Source of the DNA: Paraburkholderia metrosideri
GTDB lineage: Bacteria > Pseudomonadota > Gammaproteobacteria > Burkholderiales > Burkholderiaceae
Reading direction: 5' to 3'
DNA: 64,000 bases
Assembly: GCF_904848625.1 (NCBI RefSeq)
Contig: NZ_CAJHCP010000022.1
Coordinates: 1 to 64,000 of the forward strand
Below are positions 27,922 to 38,507 of this stretch, in pieces. Numbering within the stretch: the first letter of the stretch is position 1; the number at the start of each line of letters is the position of its first letter. The position numbers were made by a program, and so were the translations under genes. The notes beneath the pieces were generated by a model. The model ran no database searches, had not been told where the DNA came from, and was given only the letters and a program-made list of their open reading frames with translations.

Positions 27922-28404
27922 TCAGCGGTTTCTCCGATGCCGGGCCGCCATTCTCGCCAGCGCTTCCTGCAACGGCGACGGTTCCAGCGTCTCGCTCAAC
28001 GCATGCAACGCATCGGCGCCGACCGGCGTCATGCGCGCCTGCTTGACCGGCGGCGGTTCCTTGACCGGCTGCGGACGCACGCGAATTCTCAATGCATTGA
28101 CTGGCCAGCCGCGCTGCTGCAAATCCGACAACAGCCGTGGTTCAAGATGCCGCAGCCGCGCCGCGAGCGCGTTGTGCGCAGCAAACAGGGCCAGCACGCC
28201 GTCCTTGATAAAACCCGGTTCGACACTCGTCGCGAGATAGTCGGGCAACAGCGAGCGCAAATCCTTCTCCAGCGCGGCAATCTGCTCGACGCCCGCGCGC
28301 AGCGCCGCGTACGCATCCGTGCGATTGAGCACTTCGGCGACAGGCTGCGGGCGGCGCGCCTTGAACTGCTGGGGCGGCCTTGAAAAGGATTGAAAACGGC
28401 TCAT
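27922..28404 (-). CDS. dciA: DUF721 protein, DciA-type helicase loader candidate
   Basis: A 160-residue basic protein with a DUF721 domain (about 15-110), starting MSRFQSFSR. DUF721 proteins include DciA, the widespread ancestral factor that helps load the replicative helicase DnaB in bacteria lacking DnaC/DnaI. The region VLNRTDAYAALRAGVEQIAALEKDLR shows the family helix pattern. The last 50 residues are Pro/Arg-rich and probably disordered. It lies convergent with lpxC and divergent from secA, the place where enterobacteria carry secM. Family assignment is good; the function here is inferred. Confidence 0.78.
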   Translation of the reverse strand: MSRFQSFSRPPQQFKARRPQPVAEVLNRTDAYAALRAGVEQIAALEKDLRSLLPDYLATSVEPGFIKDGVLALFAAHNALAARLRHLEPRLLSDLQQRGWPVNALRIRVRPQPVKEPPPVKQARMTPVGADALHALSETLEPSPLQEALARMAARHRRNR

Positions 28405-28703
28405 GTTTATAGATAAGGGCGTGTTCGCACCCTATTGCGCGTTCACGCAGCGATTGTACCGCGCGGGATGTACGCGAGCCCGGCTCAAGTCGTACTGTCA
28501 CAGGTGGGCGCAACGGCCTTTGTCCACACGGCCAACGTAGCGCCTCCGACACAGGCGCGGCCGGGGGCGCGTGCTAAAATGCCCGATTCGAATTCACTCT
28601 TGGACTAAGCCGCCGAGGCCCTTCCGACCCCGGAGCGCAGTGCACGATCCGTACGATCGGCACCGCGCAACCCAGCCGAAGCCGCGACGCAGACAACGAT
28701 CCG

Positions 28704-31520
<2,817 letters not shown>

Positions 31521-31528
31521 TGTCGAAA

Positions 31529-31560
31529 GCGGCGCGCTCCTGAGCGCGCCGCGTCGTTTT
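31529..31560 (+). terminator. secA terminator
   Basis: A perfect 10-bp stem GCGGCGCGCT/AGCGCGCCGC with a CCTG loop, followed by GTCGTTTT. It lies 8 bp past the secA stop. Confidence 0.8.
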
Positions 31561-31630
31561 ACCCGCTGCCTTGCTGTAGATTTCGCGGTGGTTCGGCATC
31601 TGCCCGGGCCACCAGTTTCCGTATCCCTCA

Positions 31631-31671
31631 ATGCCGGCGCCTGCCGGCATTTTCTTCGACAGGTCGCGACC
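31631..31671 (+). promoter_or_regulatory. Terminator-like hairpin and palindrome directly before argJ
   Basis: ATGCCGGC (31631-31638) pairs with GCCGGCAT (31643-31650) over a GCCT loop and is followed by TTTTCTTC, a complete intrinsic terminator shape. Right after it GGTCGCGACC (31662-31671), a perfect palindrome, abuts the argJ ATG at 31672 and replaces most of the usual Shine-Dalgarno sequence. It may be a second secA terminator or an argJ attenuator. Confidence 0.6.
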
Positions 31672-32913
31672 ATGGCTGTCAATTTCCCTTCGATCGATCC
31701 CGCTCAACTCCACCCCGTCGCCGGCGTTTCGCTTGGCTGGGCCGAGGCGAATATCCGCAAGCCGAACCGCAAGGACGTGCTCGTCGTCACTGTCGGCGAA
31801 AACGCGACAGTAGCCGGCGCGTTCACGCTGAACCGTTTCTGCGCAGCGCCCGTCACGGTGTGCCGTGAGAATCTGGAGCGCGTGCGAGCAGGCGGCAAGC
31901 CGATTCGTGCGCTGGTGATCAACACCGGCAACGCGAACGCGGGTACCGGTGAGCCGGGCATGCTGGCGGCGCGCGAAACCTGCGCCGAACTTGCGCGTCT
32001 CGCGGACATCTCGCCGGAGCAGGTGCTGCCGTTCTCCACTGGCGTGATTCTCGAGCCGCTGCCGGTCGATCGGCTGAAGGCAGGGTTGCCGGCTGCGCTG
32101 GCCAATCGCAAGGAAGCGAACTGGTACGACGCCGCGCAGGCGATCATGACCACTGACACGCTGCCCAAGGCCACTTCGCGCCAGGTCACGATCGACGGTC
32201 ACACGGTCACGCTCACGGGTATCAGCAAGGGCGCCGGCATGATCAAGCCGAACATGGCGACCATGCTCGGCTTCCTCGCGTTCGACGCGGCGGTCGCACA
32301 ACCGGTGCTCGACGCGCTGGTCAAGCACGTGGCGGACCGCTCGTTCAACTGCATCACGATCGATGGCGATACCTCGACCAACGATTCGTTCATCCTGATC
32401 GCGTCGGGCAAATCGAGCCTGCCGGCGATCACCTCCACCGATTCGCCCGCTTATGCAGCGCTGCGCGATGCGGTGACCGATGTCGCCCAGACCCTCGCGC
32501 AACTGATCGTGCGCGATGGCGAAGGCGCGACGAAATTCATGACCGTGCAAGTCGAAGGCGGTTCGAGCGTCGGCGAATGCCGCCAGATCGCGTATGCGAT
32601 CGGCCACTCGCCGCTCGTGAAGACGGCCTTCTATGCATCGGACCCCAACCTCGGCCGCATTCTGGCGGCCATCGGCTATGCCGGCGTGGACGATCTCGAC
32701 GTCGGCAAGATCGATCTGTATCTGGACGACGTGCTGGTTGCCACCGCTGGCGGCCGCAATCCGGCCTACCGTGAAGAAGACGGCCAGCGCGTCATGAAGA
32801 AGAGCGAGATCGGCATTCGCGTCGTACTCGGGCGCGGCGATGCGCAAGCCACGATCTGGACTTGCGATCTGTCGCACGACTACGTGAGCATCAACGCCGA
32901 CTATCGTTCGTAA
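31672..32913 (+). CDS. argJ: Bifunctional ornithine acetyltransferase/N-acetylglutamate synthase ArgJ
   Basis: A 413-residue enzyme of the cyclic arginine pathway, moving the acetyl group from N-acetylornithine to glutamate. The precursor cuts itself between A196 and T197 in KGAGMIKPNMATML (186-199), making T197 the nucleophile. ATG 31672 (MAVNFPSI) is the family start; the frame is open 28 codons upstream across the hairpin and is not used. Whether it also accepts acetyl-CoA cannot be told from sequence. Confidence 0.95.
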   Translation: MAVNFPSIDPAQLHPVAGVSLGWAEANIRKPNRKDVLVVTVGENATVAGAFTLNRFCAAPVTVCRENLERVRAGGKPIRALVINTGNANAGTGEPGMLAARETCAELARLADISPEQVLPFSTGVILEPLPVDRLKAGLPAALANRKEANWYDAAQAIMTTDTLPKATSRQVTIDGHTVTLTGISKGAGMIKPNMATMLGFLAFDAAVAQPVLDALVKHVADRSFNCITIDGDTSTNDSFILIASGKSSLPAITSTDSPAYAALRDAVTDVAQTLAQLIVRDGEGATKFMTVQVEGGSSVGECRQIAYAIGHSPLVKTAFYASDPNLGRILAAIGYAGVDDLDVGKIDLYLDDVLVATAGGRNPAYREEDGQRVMKKSEIGIRVVLGRGDAQATIWTCDLSHDYVSINADYRS

Positions 32914-32954
32914 TCAGGTTCACTACGCGGCCTCTGGCCGCTTACCTCACTGTC

Positions 32955-33824
32955 ATGGACAAACTCGAACAGTTTTTGACCCGGGCCGAAGCCGTGCTCG
33001 TCCGTCTGGAAGCGATGCTTCCGCCTGCCGCGCCGGAAATCGACTGGTCGGCGGCGGTGGCGTTTCGCTGGCGCAAACGCCAGGGGCGCGGCTACCTGCA
33101 ACCGGTGCCCGCCATTTCGTCGATCACGCTCGACGACCTGCAGAACATCGATCGCCAGAAAGGCCTGATCGAGCAGAACACGCGCCAATTCGTGCACAAG
33201 CAGCCTGCCAATAACGTGTTGCTGACGGGCGCGCGAGGCACCGGCAAATCGTCGCTGATCAAGGCGTGCCTGAATGCGTACGCGAAAGACGGGCTGCGTC
33301 TGATCGAAGTCGACAAGGACGATCTGCATGATCTCGGCGATATCGTCGATCTGATTGCGCAGCGGCCGGAACGCTTCGTGGTGTTTTGCGACGACCTGTC
33401 GTTCGAAGACGGCGAGTCGGGCTACAAGGCGCTGAAGGTGGCACTCGACGGCTCGATCGCCGCACAGTCCGACAACGTGCTGATTTACGCGACGTCAAAC
33501 CGCCGTCATCTGTTGCCCGAATACATGAGCGACAACGAGACATACAAGCACACGTCAGACGGCGAGATTCATCCCGGCGAACTGGTCGAAGAAAAGATTT
33601 CGCTGTCCGAGCGCTTCGGGCTGTGGGTCAGCTTCTACCCGTTCAAGCAGGACGACTACCTGTCGATCATCGGCCACTGGCTGCGGCATTTCGGTTGCGA
33701 CGACGCTGAAGTCGAAGCCGCGCGTGGCGATGCACTGGTGTGGGCGCTCGAACGCGGCTCGCGTTCGGGGCGCGTGGCGTGGCAGTTCGCACGCGACTGG
33801 TCCGGCCGGAAGAACCCGGCATGA
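32955..33824 (+). CDS. DUF815 family AAA-type ATPase
   Basis: A 289-residue P-loop ATPase. Walker A is GARGTGKSS (92-100); a Walker B-like VVFCDDLSFE follows near residue 140. The family (DUF815) is common in proteobacteria next to mutT and pilBCD/yacG genes, but its cellular role is not established. It starts at ATG 32955 (MDKLEQFL), although the frame is open 31 codons upstream into argJ. Its stop overlaps the mutT start (ATGA), so the two are co-translated. Confidence 0.88.
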   Translation: MDKLEQFLTRAEAVLVRLEAMLPPAAPEIDWSAAVAFRWRKRQGRGYLQPVPAISSITLDDLQNIDRQKGLIEQNTRQFVHKQPANNVLLTGARGTGKSSLIKACLNAYAKDGLRLIEVDKDDLHDLGDIVDLIAQRPERFVVFCDDLSFEDGESGYKALKVALDGSIAAQSDNVLIYATSNRRHLLPEYMSDNETYKHTSDGEIHPGELVEEKISLSERFGLWVSFYPFKQDDYLSIIGHWLRHFGCDDAEVEAARGDALVWALERGSRSGRVAWQFARDWSGRKNPA

Positions 33825-34243
33825 GCGACACGCAGAAAAACGCCGCTGCTCGCAAGGTGACCGAAGTCGCTGTCGGTGTGCTGGTTCAGCCGGATGGGCG
33901 TTATTTGTTGGCGCAGCGCCCGGCTGGCAAGCCCTATGAAGGCTACTGGGAGTTTCCGGGCGGCAAGCTGGAAGCGGGCGAGTCGGTCGAGGCCGCGCTT
34001 GCCCGTGAATTGCACGAGGAACTGGGTATCGACGTGAAGGCAAGCCACCTTTGGCACACGCTCGAACACGACTACCCGCACGCGTATGTTCGGCTGTTTT
34101 TCTGCAAGGTGACGCAGTGGTCCGGCGAGCCGCATGGTCGCGAAGGTCAGGCTTTTGTCTGGCAGACGCTGCCGGCGGACGTCGAGCCGCTCTTGCCAGC
34201 GACTATTCCGGTGCTGGAATGGCTCGCGGCTGAGAAGGGCTGA
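33821..34243 (+). CDS. mutT: Nudix hydrolase, 8-oxo-dGTP diphosphatase MutT-like
   Basis: A 140-residue Nudix protein. The box G48-x5-E54-x7-R62-E-L-x-E66-E67-x-G69 is intact. The neighbourhood (EFPGGKLEAGES) is that of MutT enzymes that remove 8-oxo-dGTP and prevent A:T to C:G mutations. It is translationally coupled to the DUF815 ATPase. The substrate is inferred from family similarity. Confidence 0.9.
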   Translation: MSDTQKNAAARKVTEVAVGVLVQPDGRYLLAQRPAGKPYEGYWEFPGGKLEAGESVEAALARELHEELGIDVKASHLWHTLEHDYPHAYVRLFFCKVTQWSGEPHGREGQAFVWQTLPADVEPLLPATIPVLEWLAAEKG

Positions 34244-34341
34244 AAAGCCGGTCCGCGCGGCAGGGGCATGCGCTAGCGCCGGCCCGCGCGGTTCGTGACA
34301 CGCCTCTGGCCCCCGGTACTCGCTGCGGGGCCACGTCACAA

Positions 34342-34539
34342 TTAATGCGGGTTGTAATCCCCGCCAGGCGTCTCATCCGACGACGCTTCCTGATCGGTCC
34401 CGCCGATCTTGTATTTCTCAGCGGCCCAGGCGCCCAGATCGGTCTGCTTGCAACGGTCGGAGCAGAACGGACGAAAGCGGTTTTCAGGGGTCCAGCGGAC
34501 ATCTTTGCCGCAGGTGGGGCATTTGACGACGGTAGGCAT
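34342..34539 (-). CDS. yacG: DNA gyrase inhibitor / zinc-binding protein YacG
   Basis: A 65-residue zinc protein with C7-x2-C10-x15-C26-x3-C30. In E. coli YacG binds GyrB and inhibits gyrase. The basic/aromatic core RWTPENRFRPFCSDRCK is typical; the acidic tail is variable. It closes the pilBCD-coaE-zapD-yacG series, as in other betaproteobacteria. Confidence 0.93.
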   Translation of the reverse strand: MPTVVKCPTCGKDVRWTPENRFRPFCSDRCKQTDLGAWAAEKYKIGGTDQEASSDETPGGDYNPH

Positions 34540-34663
34540 ACGGTCAGGTGATCAATCGCAAACGGAACAAGTAACGAATATAGGGGCTTTTCGCGCCGCT
34601 TTAAAGGCGCGAGGTTGTCGAAAGCGGATTCACGACGCGCGCAGAGAAGCGCTGAAGCTCAGC

Positions 34664-35419
34664 TTACAGGCTGCACAGAGTAAGCTGAAACGGCACGTCG
34701 ACATCGGCCGCACGCGGACGCAGATCGCCATCCTGAACCGTGAAACGCACCCAGAGCATGTACTTGTTGGCGCTCGCTTCGGGAATCACCCGCAACTCCG
34801 GCGACACGCGCACCTGCATTAACTGATACGAGCGGCCCGACAGCATTTGCTGATAACTACCCTGCATGGCCATGACTTTCGACGCCTGACCAGATTCACG
34901 AGCAAGGCGCAGCACGATGATGGCCGCGTCGCGCAAAGGCAGCAGCGGTGTGACCCATTTCGCGATGTCCTGACGACGCTGATCAGGATGGATCTGCTGC
35001 CACGCGTAATAGGAGGGCAGGTCAAACTTGCAGGTGCCACCGGGAATAATTGCGCGGCTGCGGATGCTGGCAAGCCATTCGTTGTCTGCCAGATGCTGGC
35101 CGGTCTTGCCCTGCATCTGCGAAAGTCCCGCCAGGGTCTGTTCGATTTCGCCGAGCACCGCTTCCAGCGCGTTCTGCTCGATTCCCGGATTGCCACGAAA
35201 CGGCGCCAGCGTTTGCCGTTGACGTTCGAGTTCCTTCATCAGATCGGATTTCAGATCTGCGCGACCCGCAACCTCTGAGATTTCGAACAACGTTGTCAGT
35301 GCGACGTGATGTTCCCTGGCGTCTTCCTGAGTCAGAAAGAACGTGAAGCGCTCGAACAGGTCTTCGAGGCGCAATAGCGTCCGGATTCGCTCGTTGAAGG
35401 GATACTCGTAAAGGATCAA
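34664..35419 (-). CDS. zapD: Cell division protein ZapD
   Basis: A 251-residue cytoplasmic FtsZ-bundling protein that binds the FtsZ C-terminal peptide. The product begins ILYEYPFNERIRTLLRLE, the conserved family N-terminus. The start codon is TTG at 35419, with GAGG about 9 nt upstream; no ATG fits better. Its target FtsZ is encoded about 9 kb away in the same window. A 283-bp gap without a visible gene separates it from coaE. Confidence 0.93.
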   Translation of the reverse strand: MILYEYPFNERIRTLLRLEDLFERFTFFLTQEDAREHHVALTTLFEISEVAGRADLKSDLMKELERQRQTLAPFRGNPGIEQNALEAVLGEIEQTLAGLSQMQGKTGQHLADNEWLASIRSRAIIPGGTCKFDLPSYYAWQQIHPDQRRQDIAKWVTPLLPLRDAAIIVLRLARESGQASKVMAMQGSYQQMLSGRSYQLMQVRVSPELRVIPEASANKYMLWVRFTVQDGDLRPRAADVDVPFQLTLCSL

Positions 35420-35702
35420 GCGGGCTCGCCTCGGGCGTGGTCGGTGACGGGAATGCAGAACATTCTAATGCGGTGAGACTACCCTAGCAATCACGCACTT
35501 TTTCCGCGTGCTTTCGCAACTTTTTTCACCTGTTTTCGGTGGTTTCTGCGCGCTTCGGTTCATGTGCTGCTGCGAAGTCCGACGAATGGGTGACGCTGGC
35601 GTAGCTTTGACCTCGGCTGGTTACGTGAATGTGGGATGCAGAGGCCGTCCGGGCGTGAAGTAGTTTTGCACGCGGTTCGGCTTCAGTTCACGCGCTCGCC
35701 GC

Positions 35703-36305
35703 TCACGCAAGTGCAAGCGACAGGTACGCACGATGCTGTGCGTCGACCTGTGTTTTGAGCAATTCAAGTGGCGCGTTGTCGTTATCGATGACGTCGTCGG
35801 CGGCGGCGAGACGTGCTTCGCGCGTGGCTTGGCGCGCGATGATTGCCAGCACCTGTTCGCGGGTGAACCCATTGCGATTCATCACGCGTGCGATCTGTGT
35901 CTCGACACTGCAATCGACGGTGAGCACGCGGTTCGCGCGGTTTTTCCAGCTTCCCGACTCAACCAGCAGCGGTACGACGATGATCACATAAGGTCCTTGC
36001 GCTTCGCGCTGCTCGCGTTCGGTCTCCGCACGAATCAATGGATGCGTAATAGCTTCGAGACGTTTGCGCGCATCCTCGTCGCTAAACACCAGCGCACGCA
36101 TCCGGGTGCGGTCGAGCGAGCCGTCTGGGGCGACGAATGCATCGCCGAACTCGGCGGCAATTAGCGGCATGGCAAGGCCATGTGGCGCGCTGATGCGATG
36201 GGCAATCACGTCTGTGTCGACAAGAGGTACGCCATGCGCGGCGAACAGATCCGCAACGGTCGATTTGCCGCTACCGATGCCGCCAGTCAGTCCCACGACA
36301 AACAT
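35703..36305 (-). CDS. coaE: Dephospho-CoA kinase CoaE
   Basis: A 200-residue P-loop kinase that catalyses the last step of coenzyme A synthesis. The P-loop GGIGSGKST lies at 8-16 and the DTDVIAH segment follows. It starts 3 bp after the pilD stop, so it is in an operon with the pilus genes. Confidence 0.95.
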   Translation of the reverse strand: MFVVGLTGGIGSGKSTVADLFAAHGVPLVDTDVIAHRISAPHGLAMPLIAAEFGDAFVAPDGSLDRTRMRALVFSDEDARKRLEAITHPLIRAETEREQREAQGPYVIIVVPLLVESGSWKNRANRVLTVDCSVETQIARVMNRNGFTREQVLAIIARQATREARLAAADDVIDNDNAPLELLKTQVDAQHRAYLSLALA

Positions 36306-36308
36306 GCT

Positions 36309-37250
36309 TCAGCCTCCCAGAGCCAGATAAAGCGGGGTGCCGACGAACAGCGTGAGCGCACCGCCCGCTGCGAGAAACGGCCCAAACGGCAGAGGTTCTT
36401 CGAAGCGCATGCGGCCTCGCCATGTTGCGGCAAGGCCAACCACCGCGCCGGTCACTGCCGCAATCAGCACGATCTGCGGAAGCGCGGCCCAGCCAAGCCA
36501 CGCGCCGAGCGCCGCCAGCAGCTTGAAGTCACCATAACCCATGCCTTCGACGCCACGTACCAGCTTGAAGAGCCAATGCACGGCCCACAAGACCAGATAG
36601 CCGAAGATGGCGCCGAGCACGGCATCCTGCAGGTTTGTGAACATGCCGTTGAAATTGAAGATGAGCCCCGCCCACAGGAGTGGCAGCGTCATCGAGTCGG
36701 GCAGCAGATGCGTGTCGATGTCAATCGCGCTCATGGCGAGCAGCGTCGCGCAGAGTCCGAATGCAGCAAGCGCCGACGTTGTCGGACCAAACAGCGCGAG
36801 CGACCCCGCGGCAAACGCGGCGGTTACGATTTCGAGCAGCGGATAACGCAGGCTCACGCGCGCGTTGCAAGCGGAACAGCGCCCGCGCAGCAACAGGTAA
36901 CTCAGTACCGGCAGGTTTTCCCAGGCGCTCAGTACATGTCCGCAATGAGGGCATGCGCTGCGTGGCACCCACAGGTTGTAGCGCGCCGGCAGACCGTCTT
37001 CTTCGAGCGATTCGCCGGTTGCTTCGCGGATTTCGTCACGCCATGCACGTTCCAGCATGATTGGCAGACGATGCACGACCACATTCAGGAAGCTGCCGAT
37101 TACCAGGCCAAGCACGATCGCGAACGCAAATTGCACGCCGCTGGGCAAGCTGCCGAACGCCGCGCCGAAGGCGGCTGTGAAGTGCCCGGGCAGTAAGCCC
37201 GAGAGCAGGCTGGAAGAAGTTTCTGGCACGAGTGAAAGAGGAGCCCGCAT
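36309..37250 (-). CDS. pilD: Prepilin peptidase / N-methyltransferase PilD
   Basis: A 313-residue polytopic inner membrane aspartic protease that cuts and N-methylates type IV pilins and pseudopilins. The N-terminal cytoplasmic loop holds a zinc site C100-x2-C103...C125-x2-C128. Catalytic aspartates fit D179/D177 in the AIDIDTHLLPD segment and D241 in GYGDFK. About eight membrane segments are predicted. The N-terminal 40 residues are longer than usual. It lies between pilC and coaE. Confidence 0.93.
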   Translation of the reverse strand: MRAPLSLVPETSSSLLSGLLPGHFTAAFGAAFGSLPSGVQFAFAIVLGLVIGSFLNVVVHRLPIMLERAWRDEIREATGESLEEDGLPARYNLWVPRSACPHCGHVLSAWENLPVLSYLLLRGRCSACNARVSLRYPLLEIVTAAFAAGSLALFGPTTSALAAFGLCATLLAMSAIDIDTHLLPDSMTLPLLWAGLIFNFNGMFTNLQDAVLGAIFGYLVLWAVHWLFKLVRGVEGMGYGDFKLLAALGAWLGWAALPQIVLIAAVTGAVVGLAATWRGRMRFEEPLPFGPFLAAGGALTLFVGTPLYLALGG

Positions 37251-37277
37251 GGATAAGGGATGGATTCGGCTGCGATC

Positions 37278-38507
37278 CTACACCACGTTGCCGAGTTGAA
37301 TAATGGGAAGATACATCGCAATGACAAGGCCGCCGACCAACGCTCCCAACACGACGATCACGAGTGGTTCGCACAAACTGGCCAGCGTGCCGATCTTCTC
37401 GTCTACTTGACGATCCGCGAGCGATGCAACGTCGATCAGCATGGTGTCGAGCGCACCGGATTCTTCGGCAACGGCGACCGGCTGCACGACCTCGGGTGGA
37501 AAGCAGCGCTCCGCGCGCATTGCTGCGGCCAACCGCTCGCCACGCCGCAGCCGGGTGGCGATTTCGCTGGTGGCACGATCGAAGAATGCGTTGCCGGTGG
37601 CATGAGTCAGCGAGTCGAATGCATCGGCCAAAGGTGTTCCCGCCGACAGCAACGTGCCGAGCGCGCGACTCCAGCGCGCCGCGCACAACGTACTCAATAG
37701 CGGACCGACAACGGGCATTCTGAGCGATAACCGTGCGAACCGGATACGTGCTGCTTCGGAACGGCGTAGCAGAAACGTCGCAGCCGAACCCAAAGCGAAG
37801 CTCATGATGAACACCGGCACACTCCAGCGCGCCGCGCCGGACGACAGCGCGAGCACGAACTGCGTCGGTGCGGGCAGTTTCGCGCCGAAGCCGTCGAAGA
37901 TCTGTTTGAACGTCGGCACGACCCACACGAGCAGCGCCGCAGTTATCGCCATGGCCAGCAGTAAGATCGCGGCCGGATAGGTCAGCGCCGCACGCACTTT
38001 CGCGCGTTGGGCGGCGGCGCGCTCCCGGTCTTCCGCGATGCGGGCGAGCACGGCGGGGAGCGCGCCGGCCGCTTCACCGACTTCTACAAGCTGGCAGTAC
38101 AGCGCGTTGAACTGCACCGGGTGCCGCTGCAATGCTGCCGAGAAGCGCAGGCCGCCAGTGATGTCGCGCGCCAATGCGCCAACGATTCGCGGCATGCCTT
38201 GACGATTCGAAGACTGCGCCTGGGCGAGCAGATCAAGGGCCGGTGCTAGTGGCAGACCTGCACGCAGCAAGCTGGCGAGTTGACGAGTGAACAACGTGAC
38301 TTCCGTGACGCGGGCTTTCGGACTCGGTGCCGCCCCTTGCGCCGTCAGTTCGGTGATGAAAAGGTTGCTCCGCTTGAGCATGGCGCGCGCGCTGCCTGCG
38401 TCTGACGCGATGAGTGTGCCGCTCCTGCGTATCCCGTCGGCATCGGCGCCTCGCCATTTGAAGCGGGTATCGGCAATAACGGGCCGCTGTGTCGTCGCGG
38501 TGTTCAT
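37278..38507 (-). CDS. pilC: Type IV pilus inner membrane platform protein PilC (type II secretion F family)
   Basis: A 409-residue platform protein with two GspF repeats (about 70-190 and 275-395), each followed by membrane segments. It works with the ATPase PilB in pilus assembly. The start ATG 38507 overlaps the pilB stop (ATGA). The open frame runs 110 codons further upstream but those are antisense to or within pilB sequence in another frame and are not coding. Confidence 0.93.
   Translation of the reverse strand: MNTATTQRPVIADTRFKWRGADADGIRRSGTLIASDAGSARAMLKRSNLFITELTAQGAAPSPKARVTEVTLFTRQLASLLRAGLPLAPALDLLAQAQSSNRQGMPRIVGALARDITGGLRFSAALQRHPVQFNALYCQLVEVGEAAGALPAVLARIAEDRERAAAQRAKVRAALTYPAAILLLAMAITAALLVWVVPTFKQIFDGFGAKLPAPTQFVLALSSGAARWSVPVFIMSFALGSAATFLLRRSEAARIRFARLSLRMPVVGPLLSTLCAARWSRALGTLLSAGTPLADAFDSLTHATGNAFFDRATSEIATRLRRGERLAAAMRAERCFPPEVVQPVAVAEESGALDTMLIDVASLADRQVDEKIGTLASLCEPLVIVVLGALVGGLVIAMYLPIIQLGNVV

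Noticed and set aside
34307..34333. Terminator after yacG
   Set aside because: TGGCCCC/GGGGCCA can pair, but the loop is 13 nt and no T-run follows, so I did not list it.
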